Notes: generated by a model from the letters alone, not told the origin. DNA of 64,000 bases from JAJZXY01 sp046706185 (GCA_046706185.1 JBJKPR010000014.1:1-64000), one strand, 5' to 3'. Shown: positions 1-7,288, numbered from the stretch's first letter. Program-made: numbers and translations.

Positions 1-132
1 GTGTTCAGGTGCATTCATTGTGGACACACCGGTGACGCGGACATGAATGCAGCACGGAACATCAGGCTGCTGGGGCTGGCGGGAGTCTATAGTCTCCGTT
101 CGCTTCCAGACAGGTTCATAGGAGATACTTGA
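1..132 (+). mobile_element. tnpB: TnpB (IS200/IS605 OrfB) C-terminal fragment, cut by window start
   Basis: Only the last 43 codons are inside the window. They encode the second half of the TnpB zinc ribbon (C-x2-C followed by G-H-T-G-D) and the final RuvC-like block D-A-D-M-N-A-A-R-N-I, whose aspartate is the third catalytic acid of TnpB nucleases, then a short tail to a TGA stop. TnpB is the RNA-guided nuclease of IS200/IS605 elements; its guide RNA normally overlaps the 3' end of the gene and the right element end, so that end should lie just after base 132. Whether the gene is intact upstream, or has a tnpA partner, cannot be seen. The motif match is strong. Confidence 0.85.
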
Positions 133-193
133 CTATGAAATCTGTAACTATTCAGAAAACGATCATATTATACACGCCCATGATTCACATACG

Positions 194-364
194 ATGTACT
201 GTCCAAGATGCCAGAAATCCATAGGGGATAATCGTATCGCGGCCATCGCAAAGGAGCTGAAGGAAACCATGGGCAACACAATGCTTGAGCAGGGAAAGTG
301 TCCGGTGTGTGGAACTGAACTGGTAAGGCAGATCAGTTCTGCGGATGGCCAGGGCAGCAGCTGA
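194..364 (+). CDS. Small two-CxxC zinc-ribbon protein, 56 aa
   Basis: This short frame starts at ATG and encodes C-P-R-C at residues 3-6 and C-P-V-C at residues 36-39, the spacing of a small zinc ribbon. The 30 residues between are helix-forming and charged. It ends 12 bases before the creatininase-family gene on the same strand, so the two could be co-transcribed. It lies just after the tnpB fragment and no obvious Shine-Dalgarno site precedes it. The paired cysteines and clean frame suggest a real gene, but no family can be assigned. A role in nucleic-acid or metal binding is only inference from the zinc-ribbon form. Confidence 0.55.
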   Translation: MYCPRCQKSIGDNRIAAIAKELKETMGNTMLEQGKCPVCGTELVRQISSADGQGSS

Positions 365-376
365 ACTGGTGATCAG

Positions 377-1087
377 ATGGCATTGACATACGATGAACTG
401 ACTTTCGAGTCGTTTGAGGGGGAGCTCAAGGAGGACCCCATTTGCATCTTGCCTGTTGGCGCGACCGAAGAGCATGGAAAGCATCTCCCTCTGTGCTCAG
501 ACACCACCCAGGCAATACACACCGCCAGGGCGCTTGCCGAAAGAGTAAAAGGGCTGGTGCTCCCTCCCATACCATACGGTGTTTCAACCTCACTGAAGGA
601 CTTTCCTGGAACTCTGTCGGTAAGCTTCGATGCACTAAGGATCCTCGTCAGGGATATTCTGAAGGAACTCGTAAGGAATGGCGTCAGGAAAATCGTCGTT
701 CTTTCTTCTCACGGTGCCCAAGCTCACATGTCAGCCATAAGGACTGCGTGCGAAGAGGCAGCAGAGCAGGGAGATGTCAAGATAATGGCTCTATGCGATT
801 ATGAAATTGCCTATAAACTGAGGGGAACGGGGTCAATACCTGTGGACGATGGTCACGGCGGAGTCGTCGAAACAAGCAGGATGATCGCATTCACTCCCAG
901 CCTTGTGGGAGAAAACAGGCCGTCGGGGAAGGACAGCACACCCCCATTCCTGGTCTCGAGGCACAAGAGAAGATACATGACGGAAGGAATAATAGGGGAC
1001 AGCTCAAAAGCTACGGCAGACCTGGGAAGGCAAATCAACAGCTACGTCATAGAGGAACTTGTCAAGGCGGTAAGAGCGGTGATGTAG
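377..1087 (+). CDS. Creatininase-family amidohydrolase (possible ArfB-type deformylase)
   Basis: The 236-residue protein has the family's metal-site pattern: P-V-G-A-T-E-E-H-G near residues 26-34 with D42 downstream, S-H-G-A-Q at 111-115, and D-G-H-G-G-x-x-E-T-S at 158-167. Length is normal. Family members cleave C-N bonds with a di-metal centre; in archaea one member, ArfB, deformylates an early intermediate of riboflavin and F420 synthesis, others act on creatinine, and MftE processes peptides. The sequence does not decide among these. Its TAG stop lies directly against rpiA in the same reading frame, so the two genes are probably one transcript. Confidence 0.8.
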   Translation: MALTYDELTFESFEGELKEDPICILPVGATEEHGKHLPLCSDTTQAIHTARALAERVKGLVLPPIPYGVSTSLKDFPGTLSVSFDALRILVRDILKELVRNGVRKIVVLSSHGAQAHMSAIRTACEEAAEQGDVKIMALCDYEIAYKLRGTGSIPVDDGHGGVVETSRMIAFTPSLVGENRPSGKDSTPPFLVSRHKRRYMTEGIIGDSSKATADLGRQINSYVIEELVKAVRAVM

Positions 1088-1780
1088 CTGCACCCGCAGG
1101 GTGTCGAGGAAAGCAGGAGGCTGGCTGCCGAGAAGGCCGCCGGATACCTCAGGGACGGGATGGTTATCGGACTGGGGACTGGCAGAACGGCCTCACATGC
1201 AATAAGAGAGATAGGAAAGCTTGTTGCCTCGGGGTTGAGTTTCACAGCAATCTCCACGTCAGAGGCAAGCACACGGCAGGCAGAGTCGCTCGGCATCAAG
1301 GTTTCAACACTGGACGAGCACCCGGTCATTGATGTCACGATCGACGGGGCAGACGAGGTCGACCCTCAACTGAACCTGGTAAAAGGAAAAGGCGGGGCTC
1401 TGCTGCGTGAGAAAATCATAGCATCCTCAAGCCTGGAGGAGATCATTGTTGTTGATGAAACAAAGCTAGTTGGCAGGCTTGGCGAGAAGGAGGCGATACC
1501 TGTGGAGATACTCAGGTTTGGATATCTCAACACGGTGAAGCATCTTTCCCTACTGGATTGCACCGCATCGCTCAGGAGACAGAACGGTAATGTCTTTGTC
1601 ACAGATAACGGCAACTATATCGCAGACTGCAGCTTCGCACCCATCGAAGATCCGTCACGCCTTCATGACAGAATAAACGCCATTCCGGGGGTGGTTGAAA
1701 ACGGAATGTTCCTCAACATGGCGTCAAGAGTGCTCGTGGGGAAGCAAGACAAGGTAATTGTAATGGAACGGGGTTCATGA
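1088..1780 (+). CDS. rpiA: Ribose-5-phosphate isomerase A, apparent CTG start
   Basis: RpiA interconverts ribose 5-phosphate and ribulose 5-phosphate. Visible motifs are the phosphate loop G-L-G-T-G-R-T (residues 28-34), the catalytic stretch D-G-A-D-E-V-D (86-92) and K-G-K-G-G-A-L-L-R-E-K (99-109). With 230 residues it is full length only if translation begins at CTG 1088, immediately after the upstream stop codon. The first ATG, at 1160, would remove the N-terminal helix found in all RpiA proteins. No ATG, GTG or TTG lies in frame between. GGTGAT at 1078-1083 is a good Shine-Dalgarno match four bases before the CTG. It completes a pentose phosphate route with transketolase and transaldolase near 33-35 kb. 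Confidence 0.9.
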   Translation: MHPQGVEESRRLAAEKAAGYLRDGMVIGLGTGRTASHAIREIGKLVASGLSFTAISTSEASTRQAESLGIKVSTLDEHPVIDVTIDGADEVDPQLNLVKGKGGALLREKIIASSSLEEIIVVDETKLVGRLGEKEAIPVEILRFGYLNTVKHLSLLDCTASLRRQNGNVFVTDNGNYIADCSFAPIEDPSRLHDRINAIPGVVENGMFLNMASRVLVGKQDKVIVMERGS

Positions 1781-1789
1781 CCTGCAAGT

Positions 1790-1810
1790 CAGTCCAATGA
1801 AATTGGGCTG
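1790..1810. terminator. Hairpin between convergent rpiA and regulator genes
   Basis: CAGTCCAAT (1790-1798) pairs with ATTGGGCTG (1802-1810) around a GAA loop, with one G-T wobble. It sits between the stop codons of two converging genes, so it may end transcripts from both sides. No U-tract follows on either strand, so the role is inferred from position. Confidence 0.4.
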
Positions 1811-1814
1811 TCTG

Positions 1815-2183
1815 TTACCTCGTCCCGTATTCCCTGAGGCTTTTCAGGTTTGTCTCTATCCTCTGAATCCTCTTTGACTCTTCTTCCTCTATTTGTTTGA
1901 TTATGTTGTCGAATGGAAGCGACAGCTTGTATGAATGAACAGGCCTTCCCTTTCCTTCCTTCTTTATGTCTCTCTTGGTGACCCACTTCCTTCTCCTTAG
2001 TTCTTGCATTGCAATGGAAACCTCTGGCTGTCTCAGTGCTGTGGAAGTCTCAATTTCCACCGACGTTGTCTCACTTTTCTTCTTAAGGAAAACGAGCGTT
2101 TTGGCCATGTTCTTGGCCATGCCTGTGTTGATGAGATACTCCACAAGCATCTCGTCCTGTTTGGTGAATCCCCTGCTGGGCAT
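1815..2183 (-). CDS. Winged helix-turn-helix transcriptional regulator
   Basis: A 122-residue protein: an N-terminal helical part, then a segment that reads as a winged HTH (S-V-E-I-E, then L-R-Q-P-E-V-S as recognition-helix region, then the basic wing K-G-R-P-V-H-S-Y), and a C-terminal amphipathic helix rich in Glu, Lys and Arg that may dimerise. The pattern resembles TrmB- or ArsR-like archaeal regulators whose wing often reads G-R-P-x-x-x-Y. A TATA-like sequence lies about 30 bases upstream of the ATG. It converges on rpiA and stands alone, so its target is unknown. Confidence 0.75.
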   Translation of the reverse strand: MPSRGFTKQDEMLVEYLINTGMAKNMAKTLVFLKKKSETTSVEIETSTALRQPEVSIAMQELRRRKWVTKRDIKKEGKGRPVHSYKLSLPFDNIIKQIEEEESKRIQRIETNLKSLREYGTR

Positions 2184-2209
2184 TGCGCTCGTTGAGATTT
2201 AATGAAATG

Positions 2210-2219
2210 CAGATATAAA
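2210..2219 (-). promoter_or_regulatory. TATA box of the winged-HTH gene
   Basis: Read on the minus strand this is ATTTATATC, about 30 bases before the ATG at 2183. That spacing suits a leaderless or very short-leader archaeal transcript. Confidence 0.5.
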
Positions 2220-2576
2220 TTGTTTTCTATATTCATATGTCCTTACAAATTGGAGGCCGAAATCCCATGTCCATGCTTATTTCCAAAGCAGAAACGGGCC
2301 CGAGCACTTCAATAATCAGCCGCTTTATGAACCTTGGCAAAACAGCCATTGCTGCACCTTCTGGGGGCTAACCGGGGGTATGTCACCGTACCGGAAACAC
2401 GGAGCCCAGAAAGGAATATACGGATCCGGCACATCGTTGAGAACCAGTCAAGTTGCCACAAGCCGGTTCCTCCGCGGCGGATGTCTGGCAGGTTTTGTCC
2501 GCGTCAACAAGGGGTGGGCTTTGGCATAGGCGGTATTCCCCTCCGGGGGCAGATGCGCACAGCACACAGATAAGCA
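2220..2576. other. Intergenic region with RNA-like secondary structure, no assigned gene
   Basis: About 350 bases without a recognised gene. TTCTGGG-GGCT at 2369-2379 can pair with AGCCCAGAA at 2403-2411, enclosing a second stem with a CCGGAAAC segment, and a CCCC-TCC-GGGG hairpin lies near 2538-2550. The first 50 bases superficially resemble the 5' Alu domain of archaeal SRP RNA, but no SRP helix-8 signature (GNRA loop with AGCAG) was found. A 34-codon frame from ATG 2267, preceded by GGAGG, is also open. Neither can be named. Confidence 0.3.
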
Positions 2577-2587
2577 TTTTATATAAG
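2577..2587 (+). promoter_or_regulatory. TATA box of the eL42-eS27-aIF2alpha operon
   Basis: TTTTATATAAG is a near-consensus archaeal TATA element. Transcription would start about 25 bases downstream, leaving a short leader with an AGGAG site near 2618-2622 before the first gene. Confidence 0.65.
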
Positions 2588-2632
2588 TTGAATTTATGAA
2601 ACAAGGAGAATCTAACGCAGGAGCTGTTCCAG

Positions 2633-2911
2633 TTGAAGATGCCAAAGATAGTAAAGGCCTACTGCCCGCATTGCCTTTCACACACCCCTCATGATGTTGA
2701 AAGAGTCAGGAAGCGAAAAGCATCCGAACTCAAGCAGGGTCAGAGGCGGTTCAGACGTGTCACCAGCGGATATGGTGGCTTCCCGAGGCCGAAGCCGGAG
2801 GGTCGCGAGAAGCCGACTAAGAAATTGGCCCTGAGGCTGAGATGCAAGACATGCAAAAAAGCGTACCCGATGACCGGCTTCCGGACAAAGAAATTCGAAC
2901 TCACGGAGTGA
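2633..2911 (+). CDS. rpl44e: Large-subunit ribosomal protein eL42 (L44e)
   Basis: This 92-residue protein has the two zinc-binding pairs of eL42, C-P-H-C near residues 11-14 and C-K-T-C near 73-76, with the conserved basic middle containing G-Y-G-G-F-P-R-P-K-P. The start is either TTG 2633, giving the usual M-K-M-P-K beginning of archaeal homologues, or ATG 2639; the TTG is preferred because it matches relatives. eL42 lies in the ribosomal E site and contacts tRNA CCA ends. It heads an operon with eS27 and aIF2-alpha, a classical archaeal order. Confidence 0.95.
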   Translation: MKMPKIVKAYCPHCLSHTPHDVERVRKRKASELKQGQRRFRRVTSGYGGFPRPKPEGREKPTKKLALRLRCKTCKKAYPMTGFRTKKFELTE

Positions 2912-2914
2912 TTC

Positions 2915-3115
2915 TTGATGCCAGAGAGCAAGGAGAGAGCAAAGTTTGTCATTGTCAAGTGCCCTGACTGCAGTTCAGAGCAGGTCACGTTTGAAAGAGC
3001 CAGTTCGATAGTCACGTGCAAGATATGCGGCAGCACGCTTGCCACTCCGACAGGTGGCAGGCTCAAATTCAAGGGACAGTTGGTGAGGTCCGTCGAAGAT
3101 GCCGCCCAGTCCTGA
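2915..3115 (+). CDS. rps27e: Small-subunit ribosomal protein eS27
   Basis: A 66-residue protein with C-P-D-C and C-K-I-C pairs forming the eS27 zinc ribbon, followed by the conserved T-P-T-G-G-R-L-K-F-K-G tail. Start is TTG 2915 or ATG 2918, one codon apart; a GGAG lies just upstream at the end of eL42. Only three bases separate it from eL42, and its 3' end overlaps the aIF2-alpha start by 17 bases, indicating translational coupling. Length and motifs are normal for the family. Confidence 0.95.
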   Translation: MMPESKERAKFVIVKCPDCSSEQVTFERASSIVTCKICGSTLATPTGGRLKFKGQLVRSVEDAAQS

Positions 3116-3884
3116 ATATCCGGATGAGGGGGAGCTTGTAGTCGGGACCGTCCAGAGCGTAAAGAATTTTGGCGCGTTCGTCTCTCTTGACGAATACGAT
3201 TCCCGGGAGGCTTTCATACATGTCAGTGAAATCGCGACCGGTTGGGTAAAATACATCCGCGATTACGTCAAGGAAGGACAGAAGATCGTCTGCAAAGTCA
3301 TAGAGGTTGACAGAAGCAAAGGGCACGTAAATCTGAGCCTGAAGCAGGTCAACGATCACCAGAGACGAGAGAAGATTCAGCAGTGGAAGAATGAGAACAA
3401 GGCAAGGAAGATCATCGACATTCTGGCTGAACGGGTCAAGGTGGAACCGCAGGCGTTCTACGAAGATGTTGGCTCGAAGCTCGTGGAGAGCTTCGGGTCT
3501 CTGTACGGTGCACTTGAGGCAGCTGTGGCTGACAAGAACGCTCTCAAGAAGGCACACCTTTCAGGAAACTGGACTTCAGAGTTCATCCAGATTGCTGAAG
3601 AGAACATAACGACCAGCCAGGTGAAGGTCGACGGTACGCTGGAGGTGAGCTCGCCCAAACCGGACGGTGTCGACGATATCCGGAGTTCGTTGCTCGAGGG
3701 AGTTGCCCAAGGAGAGGACTATGCTGTCCAGATACAGTACCTTGGCGCCCCGAAGTACAGGATTGTTGTCACCGCTCCAGATTACAAGAAGGCTGAAGAA
3801 GAGCTCAAGAAGAGTTCAGAGAAGGTGCTCAGAGCGATAGTCAAGACGGGTGGAACAGGCAAGTTCACCAGACACCAGACCTGA
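3099..3884 (+). CDS. eif2a: Translation initiation factor aIF2, alpha subunit
   Basis: The 261-residue protein has the three-part aIF2-alpha layout: an N-terminal S1 RNA-binding domain at about residues 9-84 (G-T-V-x-S-V-K-N-F-G-A-F-V and H-V-S-E-I), a helical middle domain, and a C-terminal alpha-beta domain that binds the gamma subunit (Y-A-V-Q-I-Q-Y-L-G-A-P-K-Y-R-I-V-V). The factor carries initiator tRNA to the small subunit. The position after eL42 and eS27 is the conserved archaeal order. The start ATG lies inside the eS27 gene. Confidence 0.96.
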   Translation: MPPSPEYPDEGELVVGTVQSVKNFGAFVSLDEYDSREAFIHVSEIATGWVKYIRDYVKEGQKIVCKVIEVDRSKGHVNLSLKQVNDHQRREKIQQWKNENKARKIIDILAERVKVEPQAFYEDVGSKLVESFGSLYGALEAAVADKNALKKAHLSGNWTSEFIQIAEENITTSQVKVDGTLEVSSPKPDGVDDIRSSLLEGVAQGEDYAVQIQYLGAPKYRIVVTAPDYKKAEEELKKSSEKVLRAIVKTGGTGKFTRHQT

Positions 3885-4029
3885 ACCATTCTGGCAGGAA
3901 CGGGCCCTGGGGGTGCTGTGGCGCTGTTCCCACTCGCTACCTTAAAATACTGTCTGTCATCTAAGCATGAATCGCAATCGTTGAACTACATGGTTGTGGC
4001 GCCCATTATCCTATTCAAGGGTGATTTAA

Positions 4030-4218
4030 CTGCGCAGTATAATACTCAAATGCCCCAGATGCCTGGAATACACTCTTATGGAGACGTGCCCAAGGGATGG
4101 GGAGAAGACACGCATGTCAATTCCAATGCGCTACTCACCTGAGGACAGATACGCGGGATACAGGAGAGCGCTTATGGAGCAAGCAAAGAAAGGAAGGAGC
4201 GAGAATGCAGGACATTGA
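4030..4218 (+). CDS. nop10: H/ACA ribonucleoprotein component Nop10, apparent CTG start
   Basis: A 62-residue protein with the Nop10 signature: a zinc ribbon beginning K-C-P-R-C at residues 7-11, G-E-K-T, then the C-terminal helix motif R-Y-S-P-E-D-R-Y-A-G-Y-R-R. Nop10 binds Cbf5 in the box H/ACA RNP that makes pseudouridine in rRNA. The only ATG upstream of the helix, at 4078, would delete the first C-x2-C pair. The frame is open back to a TAA at 4027-4029, directly followed by CTG 4030, with GGTGAT at 4020-4025 as ribosome-binding site. The aIF2alpha-nop10-PAC2 order is conserved in archaea, which supports the call. Confidence 0.9.
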   Translation: MRSIILKCPRCLEYTLMETCPRDGEKTRMSIPMRYSPEDRYAGYRRALMEQAKKGRSENAGH

Positions 4219-4978
4219 AGTGCAGTTTACGGAAAAACCAACGTTGAGGGACCCTATTTTTATAGAGGGATTGCCAGGTGTCGGCAATGTAGGGAAGCTG
4301 GCCGCAGAACATCTCATAGACCAGCTCAAGGCGGTCAAGTTCGCAGATATAGTTTCGAAGTATTTTCCTCCTCAGGTTATTGTAAAGGATGACGGGCTGA
4401 TAAGACTGGTTTCAAACGAGATGTATTACGTCCAGAGGAAGGACAAGGAGAATGACCTCGTATTTCTCGTAGGCGACTACCAGGGTGTTACGCCTGAGGG
4501 CCAGTACATGCTTTCTGACAGGGTCCTTTCAATTGTAAAGGAGCTTGGTGTCAACAAGATATTCACTCTCGGCGGTTATGGCATAGGCAAGATGGTGGAC
4601 AAGCCCAGGGTTCTCGGAGCAGCCACAGACGCGGAACTTGTCAGTGAAATGAAGGAGCTCGGCGTTGTATTCTCGAAGGGAGAGCCCGGCAGCGGCATCG
4701 TCGGTGCCAGCGGTCTGCTCCTGGGGCTCGGTCAACTCTACGGAATGCAGAGTGTCTGCCTGATGGGTGAGACTTCAGGCTACTTTGTCGATCCAAGGGC
4801 AGCCGAAGTAGTTCTTGAGGTGCTTGTAAGGAAACTCGATGTGCAGATCGATTACGAGGCACTCAGGCACAAGGCGCAGCAAATCGACCAGATAACCGCC
4901 AGGCTCAAGGATATGGAGACACAGCAGGCACCTGAAGCGACGGGCCAGCGGAGAGAAGACCTGGGTTATATCGGCTGA
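4205..4978 (+). CDS. PAC2-family proteasome assembly chaperone homologue
   Basis: The 257-residue protein matches the archaeal PAC2 family: F-I-E-G-L-P-G-V-G-N-V-G-K near residues 18-30, a middle glycine-rich G-G-Y-G-I-G-K, and G-I-V-G-A-S-G-L-L-L-G-L-G. The C-terminus is charged and helical. ATG 4205 is chosen over in-frame sites further upstream because it follows a strong GGAAGGAG site and gives the normal family N-terminus. It overlaps nop10 by 14 bases. Eukaryotic PAC2 assists 20S proteasome assembly; the archaeal role is less certain. Confidence 0.88.
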   Translation: MQDIEVQFTEKPTLRDPIFIEGLPGVGNVGKLAAEHLIDQLKAVKFADIVSKYFPPQVIVKDDGLIRLVSNEMYYVQRKDKENDLVFLVGDYQGVTPEGQYMLSDRVLSIVKELGVNKIFTLGGYGIGKMVDKPRVLGAATDAELVSEMKELGVVFSKGEPGSGIVGASGLLLGLGQLYGMQSVCLMGETSGYFVDPRAAEVVLEVLVRKLDVQIDYEALRHKAQQIDQITARLKDMETQQAPEATGQRREDLGYIG

Positions 4979-5102
4979 AGATGTCTGTTTGAACTATCCT
5001 TCAAAAAAATAGAAAGGCGGATTTAGTTCCTGTGGAGCCAAATCCCTAGAGTGCATCCCATCCCTTCTGGCCCGAACATTCCACCTTCCAAGGTCCCTTA
5101 GC

Positions 5103-5342
5103 TTATTTGCTGAGGAACTTTCTTTCGAATTCCTCCATCTCCGCCAGTGACTTGTCCGCTTCGGACAGTTTCTTGAGTTTGTCCATGACTGTGTCGACCC
5201 TCTGATAGATAAGATCACGAACAGCAGACCTGATTGCCTCTGATCTGGAAGGGAAGTCATCAACCTTCACCAGAAAGTCCAGAGCCTTCAGGTAGCGTGG
5301 CGGCAGTCTTATTGTTACTTTCTCAAGGTCCTGTTCATCCAT
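5103..5342 (-). CDS. Ribbon-helix-helix (CopG-type) DNA-binding protein
   Basis: A 79-residue protein. Residues 9-45 form the ribbon-helix-helix fold: the strand V-T-I-R-L-P, a first helix R-Y-L-K-A-L-D-F-L-V, a loop with F-P-S-R-S, and a second helix E-A-I-R-S-A-V-R-D-L-I. The remainder is a charged helix. This pattern is typical of small archaeal repressors. No toxin gene adjoins it, so it is probably a stand-alone regulator. An AT-rich promoter-like stretch near 5390-5405 lies upstream, and the insertion element at 5421 landed just beyond it. Confidence 0.8.
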   Translation of the reverse strand: MDEQDLEKVTIRLPPRYLKALDFLVKVDDFPSRSEAIRSAVRDLIYQRVDTVMDKLKKLSEADKSLAEMEEFERKFLSK

Positions 5343-5410
5343 GTTCTTACCTATGGGTCTAAGCGACCTCTTGTGTCAGACATATCTTCTCAATTATATT
5401 TAATAGTTGC

Positions 5411-5420
5411 TACAAAGATG
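5411..5420. repeat. Left copy of 10-bp target-site duplication
   Basis: TACAAAGATG directly abuts the left inverted repeat and recurs exactly at 8665-8674 outside the right inverted repeat. This is the expected footprint of a cut-and-paste transposition. Confidence 0.9.
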
Positions 5421-5440
5421 GGCTTTGTGAAAGAACGAGC
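5421..5440 (+). repeat. Left terminal inverted repeat of the insertion element
   Basis: GGCTTTGTGAAAGAACGAGC matches the reverse complement of 8645-8664 at all 20 positions. Related TGTGAA motifs follow at 5442-5449 and 5461-5475, the latter repeating much of the terminal sequence, so this end may hold several transposase-binding sites. Confidence 0.93.
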
Positions 5441-5560
5441 ATTTGTGAATATACTTCCGTTTCTGTGAAAGAACCAATCTTATTTGAGTTAATTTCAATC
5501 AGGAGCTAACAGCCAGTCAGACTCTTGTGCTCTGAATGAAGCGATTGCAGAAATTGAGTA

Positions 5561-6880
5561 TTAGGCTCTGGTGACTACCGGTCTTCCCCACATCCGAACT
5601 CTTTTGCTCAATAATACCAGAAGCCCCAACGCCAAGGTCGCTATGCCTGCTAAAATAAAGGCTGCGGCTAAACCAAGCGACACTATCAAGAGGCCACCGA
5701 CGACTAATCCACCGGGGATTGCCGCATAACCAACCGCCTGATCGGTCGCAAAATAACGTCCGCGCATTTCGTCTGGAACAGTTCGTTGAACAGCGGACAG
5801 GAATGTCACATTTACAAGTGAAGTGAGCAGACCCAAAGCGAACATGCTCAGAATCGCGAGATAGACAATCGGAAACAGGACCAGCGATACGAGTGGGAGC
5901 CCGGAAAGAGCCCATGTAACAGGAACCCATATGCCAGGCTTGTTCCGCATAGACAGTGAACCGACAACAAGTCCGCCAAGTGCGGCTCCTATCGCGCTAG
6001 CAAGCAACATTATCCCGTATGTCTCCGGGCCAGCTCTCAGCATTGTAAGTGTGTAGATGACGATATACAGGTTATAAAAGGAGAAGAAATTGAGTATGGA
6101 AGAGGAAACAGTTAGTATTAGAAGGGGTGGCTGGGAAAGAATGAAACGAAATCCACCGGTCATTTCACTAAGCAATGACACCTTGCTGTCACCTATAATT
6201 TCGGTAATTTCGGGATTGTTTTCCTTGTGCATGTGGCGTGGAATAGATAGTAGGCTGACGCAGAGGGCGGATAATGCATAGGTCACTGAGTTGAAGATGA
6301 AACCAGCCCCCACCCCAACAAATAAGATGAGAGCCCCTCCTAGGGGATTTCCTACAAATTGAGCAACTGTCTCTCCTGCCGTTATCAGGCCATTGGCATC
6401 ATCAAGTTGCTTCTCCTCAACAAGCGAAGGAAGTAGAGCATCTGAAGCTGGTTGGAAGAACGTGCTCATAGTAGAGACAACAAGAACAGTGGCGAGCACA
6501 GTAAGTGCATTGAATCCCCGGATAAGGATGTAGCCTGCAAGCATAGCAAGGCACAGAGTTCGGAATACATCCGAGAAAATCATCACTCGTTTACGGTCGT
6601 AACGGTCGACCAAAGCGCCTGCAAGCAGTCCTATTGTCAATGTGGGTATGAATTCAAAGATTCCGAGCGTAGTCAGCAGAAGTGTGGATCGACTTGAATC
6701 GTAAATGTACCAGTCGAAGATAACTGTCATGGCGAAAAAACCTACGGCAGAGACCATGCTTCCTGCCCATAGGAATCTGTAATTCCTATTCTCGAATACA
6801 CGAACTGATGAAACCCATTTATGTTGAATCGGATACACCTCATTTGTATGGATTTTGCGAGCGACAGCAGACTTGCACAT
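5561..6880 (-). CDS. Major facilitator superfamily exporter (MFS_3/EntS-like), element cargo
   Basis: A 439-residue membrane protein with about twelve hydrophobic segments. After a short polar N-terminus comes F-x-N-R-N-Y-R-F-L-W-A-G; the loop between segments 2 and 3 has G-A-L-V-D-R-Y-D-R-K-R, the MFS signature, and a second V-P-D-E-M-R-G-R-Y-F-A-T lies in the second half. These are typical of the EntS/MFS_3 drug or siderophore exporters. Substrate is unknown. A TATA-like AATTATAAAAC at 6890-6900 is so close to ATG 6880 that translation may begin slightly downstream. It lies inside the insertion element, so it is mobile cargo. Confidence 0.9.
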   Translation of the reverse strand: MCKSAVARKIHTNEVYPIQHKWVSSVRVFENRNYRFLWAGSMVSAVGFFAMTVIFDWYIYDSSRSTLLLTTLGIFEFIPTLTIGLLAGALVDRYDRKRVMIFSDVFRTLCLAMLAGYILIRGFNALTVLATVLVVSTMSTFFQPASDALLPSLVEEKQLDDANGLITAGETVAQFVGNPLGGALILFVGVGAGFIFNSVTYALSALCVSLLSIPRHMHKENNPEITEIIGDSKVSLLSEMTGGFRFILSQPPLLILTVSSSILNFFSFYNLYIVIYTLTMLRAGPETYGIMLLASAIGAALGGLVVGSLSMRNKPGIWVPVTWALSGLPLVSLVLFPIVYLAILSMFALGLLTSLVNVTFLSAVQRTVPDEMRGRYFATDQAVGYAAIPGGLVVGGLLIVSLGLAAAFILAGIATLALGLLVLLSKRVRMWGRPVVTRA

Positions 6881-6974
6881 ATTATAGTTGTTTTATAATT
6901 TCTTCAGTAAGACTTAGGAACGCCTAAACCAAAGAGCAACCACCCAAAGAAATCACCACAAGTGAAAGCGAGAC

Positions 6975-7169
6975 TTAACGCGCCTTTTGTGAACTCTTTT
7001 CCCCTTCAACTGATACCACAACTGTGGTGGAACCAGGTTCAGTCTCCCAAATCAGAGTGGAACCATGTTCAGCTCCAATCAAGGCAGCAACGCCCTCTGG
7101 AATTGTTGCTCGCAGCGAAGTGGATGTTGGCATTACCCGGGTTACTTTCGACTTGAATATTCTTGACAC
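6975..7169 (-). CDS. AbrB/SpoVT-like small DNA-binding protein, element cargo
   Basis: A 64-residue protein from a GTG start. Its core, T-S-L-R-A-T-I-P-E-G-V-A-A-L-I-G-A-E-H-G-S-T-L-I-W in outline, fits the swapped-hairpin AbrB/MazE fold, where a strand ending in I-P is followed by a helix and a glycine turn. Such proteins are antitoxins or transition-state regulators. No toxin partner is visible. It lies between the transposase and the MFS gene, oriented towards the MFS gene, so regulating the cargo or the transposase is a reasonable guess. Confidence 0.65.
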   Translation of the reverse strand: MSRIFKSKVTRVMPTSTSLRATIPEGVAALIGAEHGSTLIWETEPGSTTVVVSVEGEKSSQKAR

Positions 7170-7221
7170 TTGATCCTCAATGCATTATGTGAGTTCCGGT
7201 TTAAGTATGTTTGGCTAAGGT

Positions 7222-7288
7222 ATTGGCTTATTAGTGAGCCAAAAAGTTAAATAATATGACTAACATATATGACAAATAATAAGCCAAT
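7222..7288. promoter_or_regulatory. Inverted repeats around the transposase promoter and start
   Basis: ATTGGCTTATT (7222-7232) and AATAAGCCAAT (7278-7288) are exact 11-base reverse complements flanking the TATA-like GTTAAATAAT and the first ATG. A nested TTGGCT/AGCCAA pair overlaps the left arm. They may bind the transposase or the AbrB-like protein. Confidence 0.5.

Noticed and set aside
1085..1087. TAG read as pyrrolysine within a creatininase-RpiA fusion
   Set aside because: No pyrrolysine genes are in the window, both proteins have complete lengths on either side of the stop, and a ribosome-binding site precedes the CTG.
2369..2560. SRP RNA gene
   Set aside because: Only the first 50 bases resemble the Alu domain; the essential helix-8 loop and its asymmetric AGCA bulge are missing, and the 5' and 3' ends do not pair.
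6881..6974. Toxin gene partnering the AbrB-like protein
   Set aside because: The space before the MFS gene is too short and holds no open frame of toxin size.
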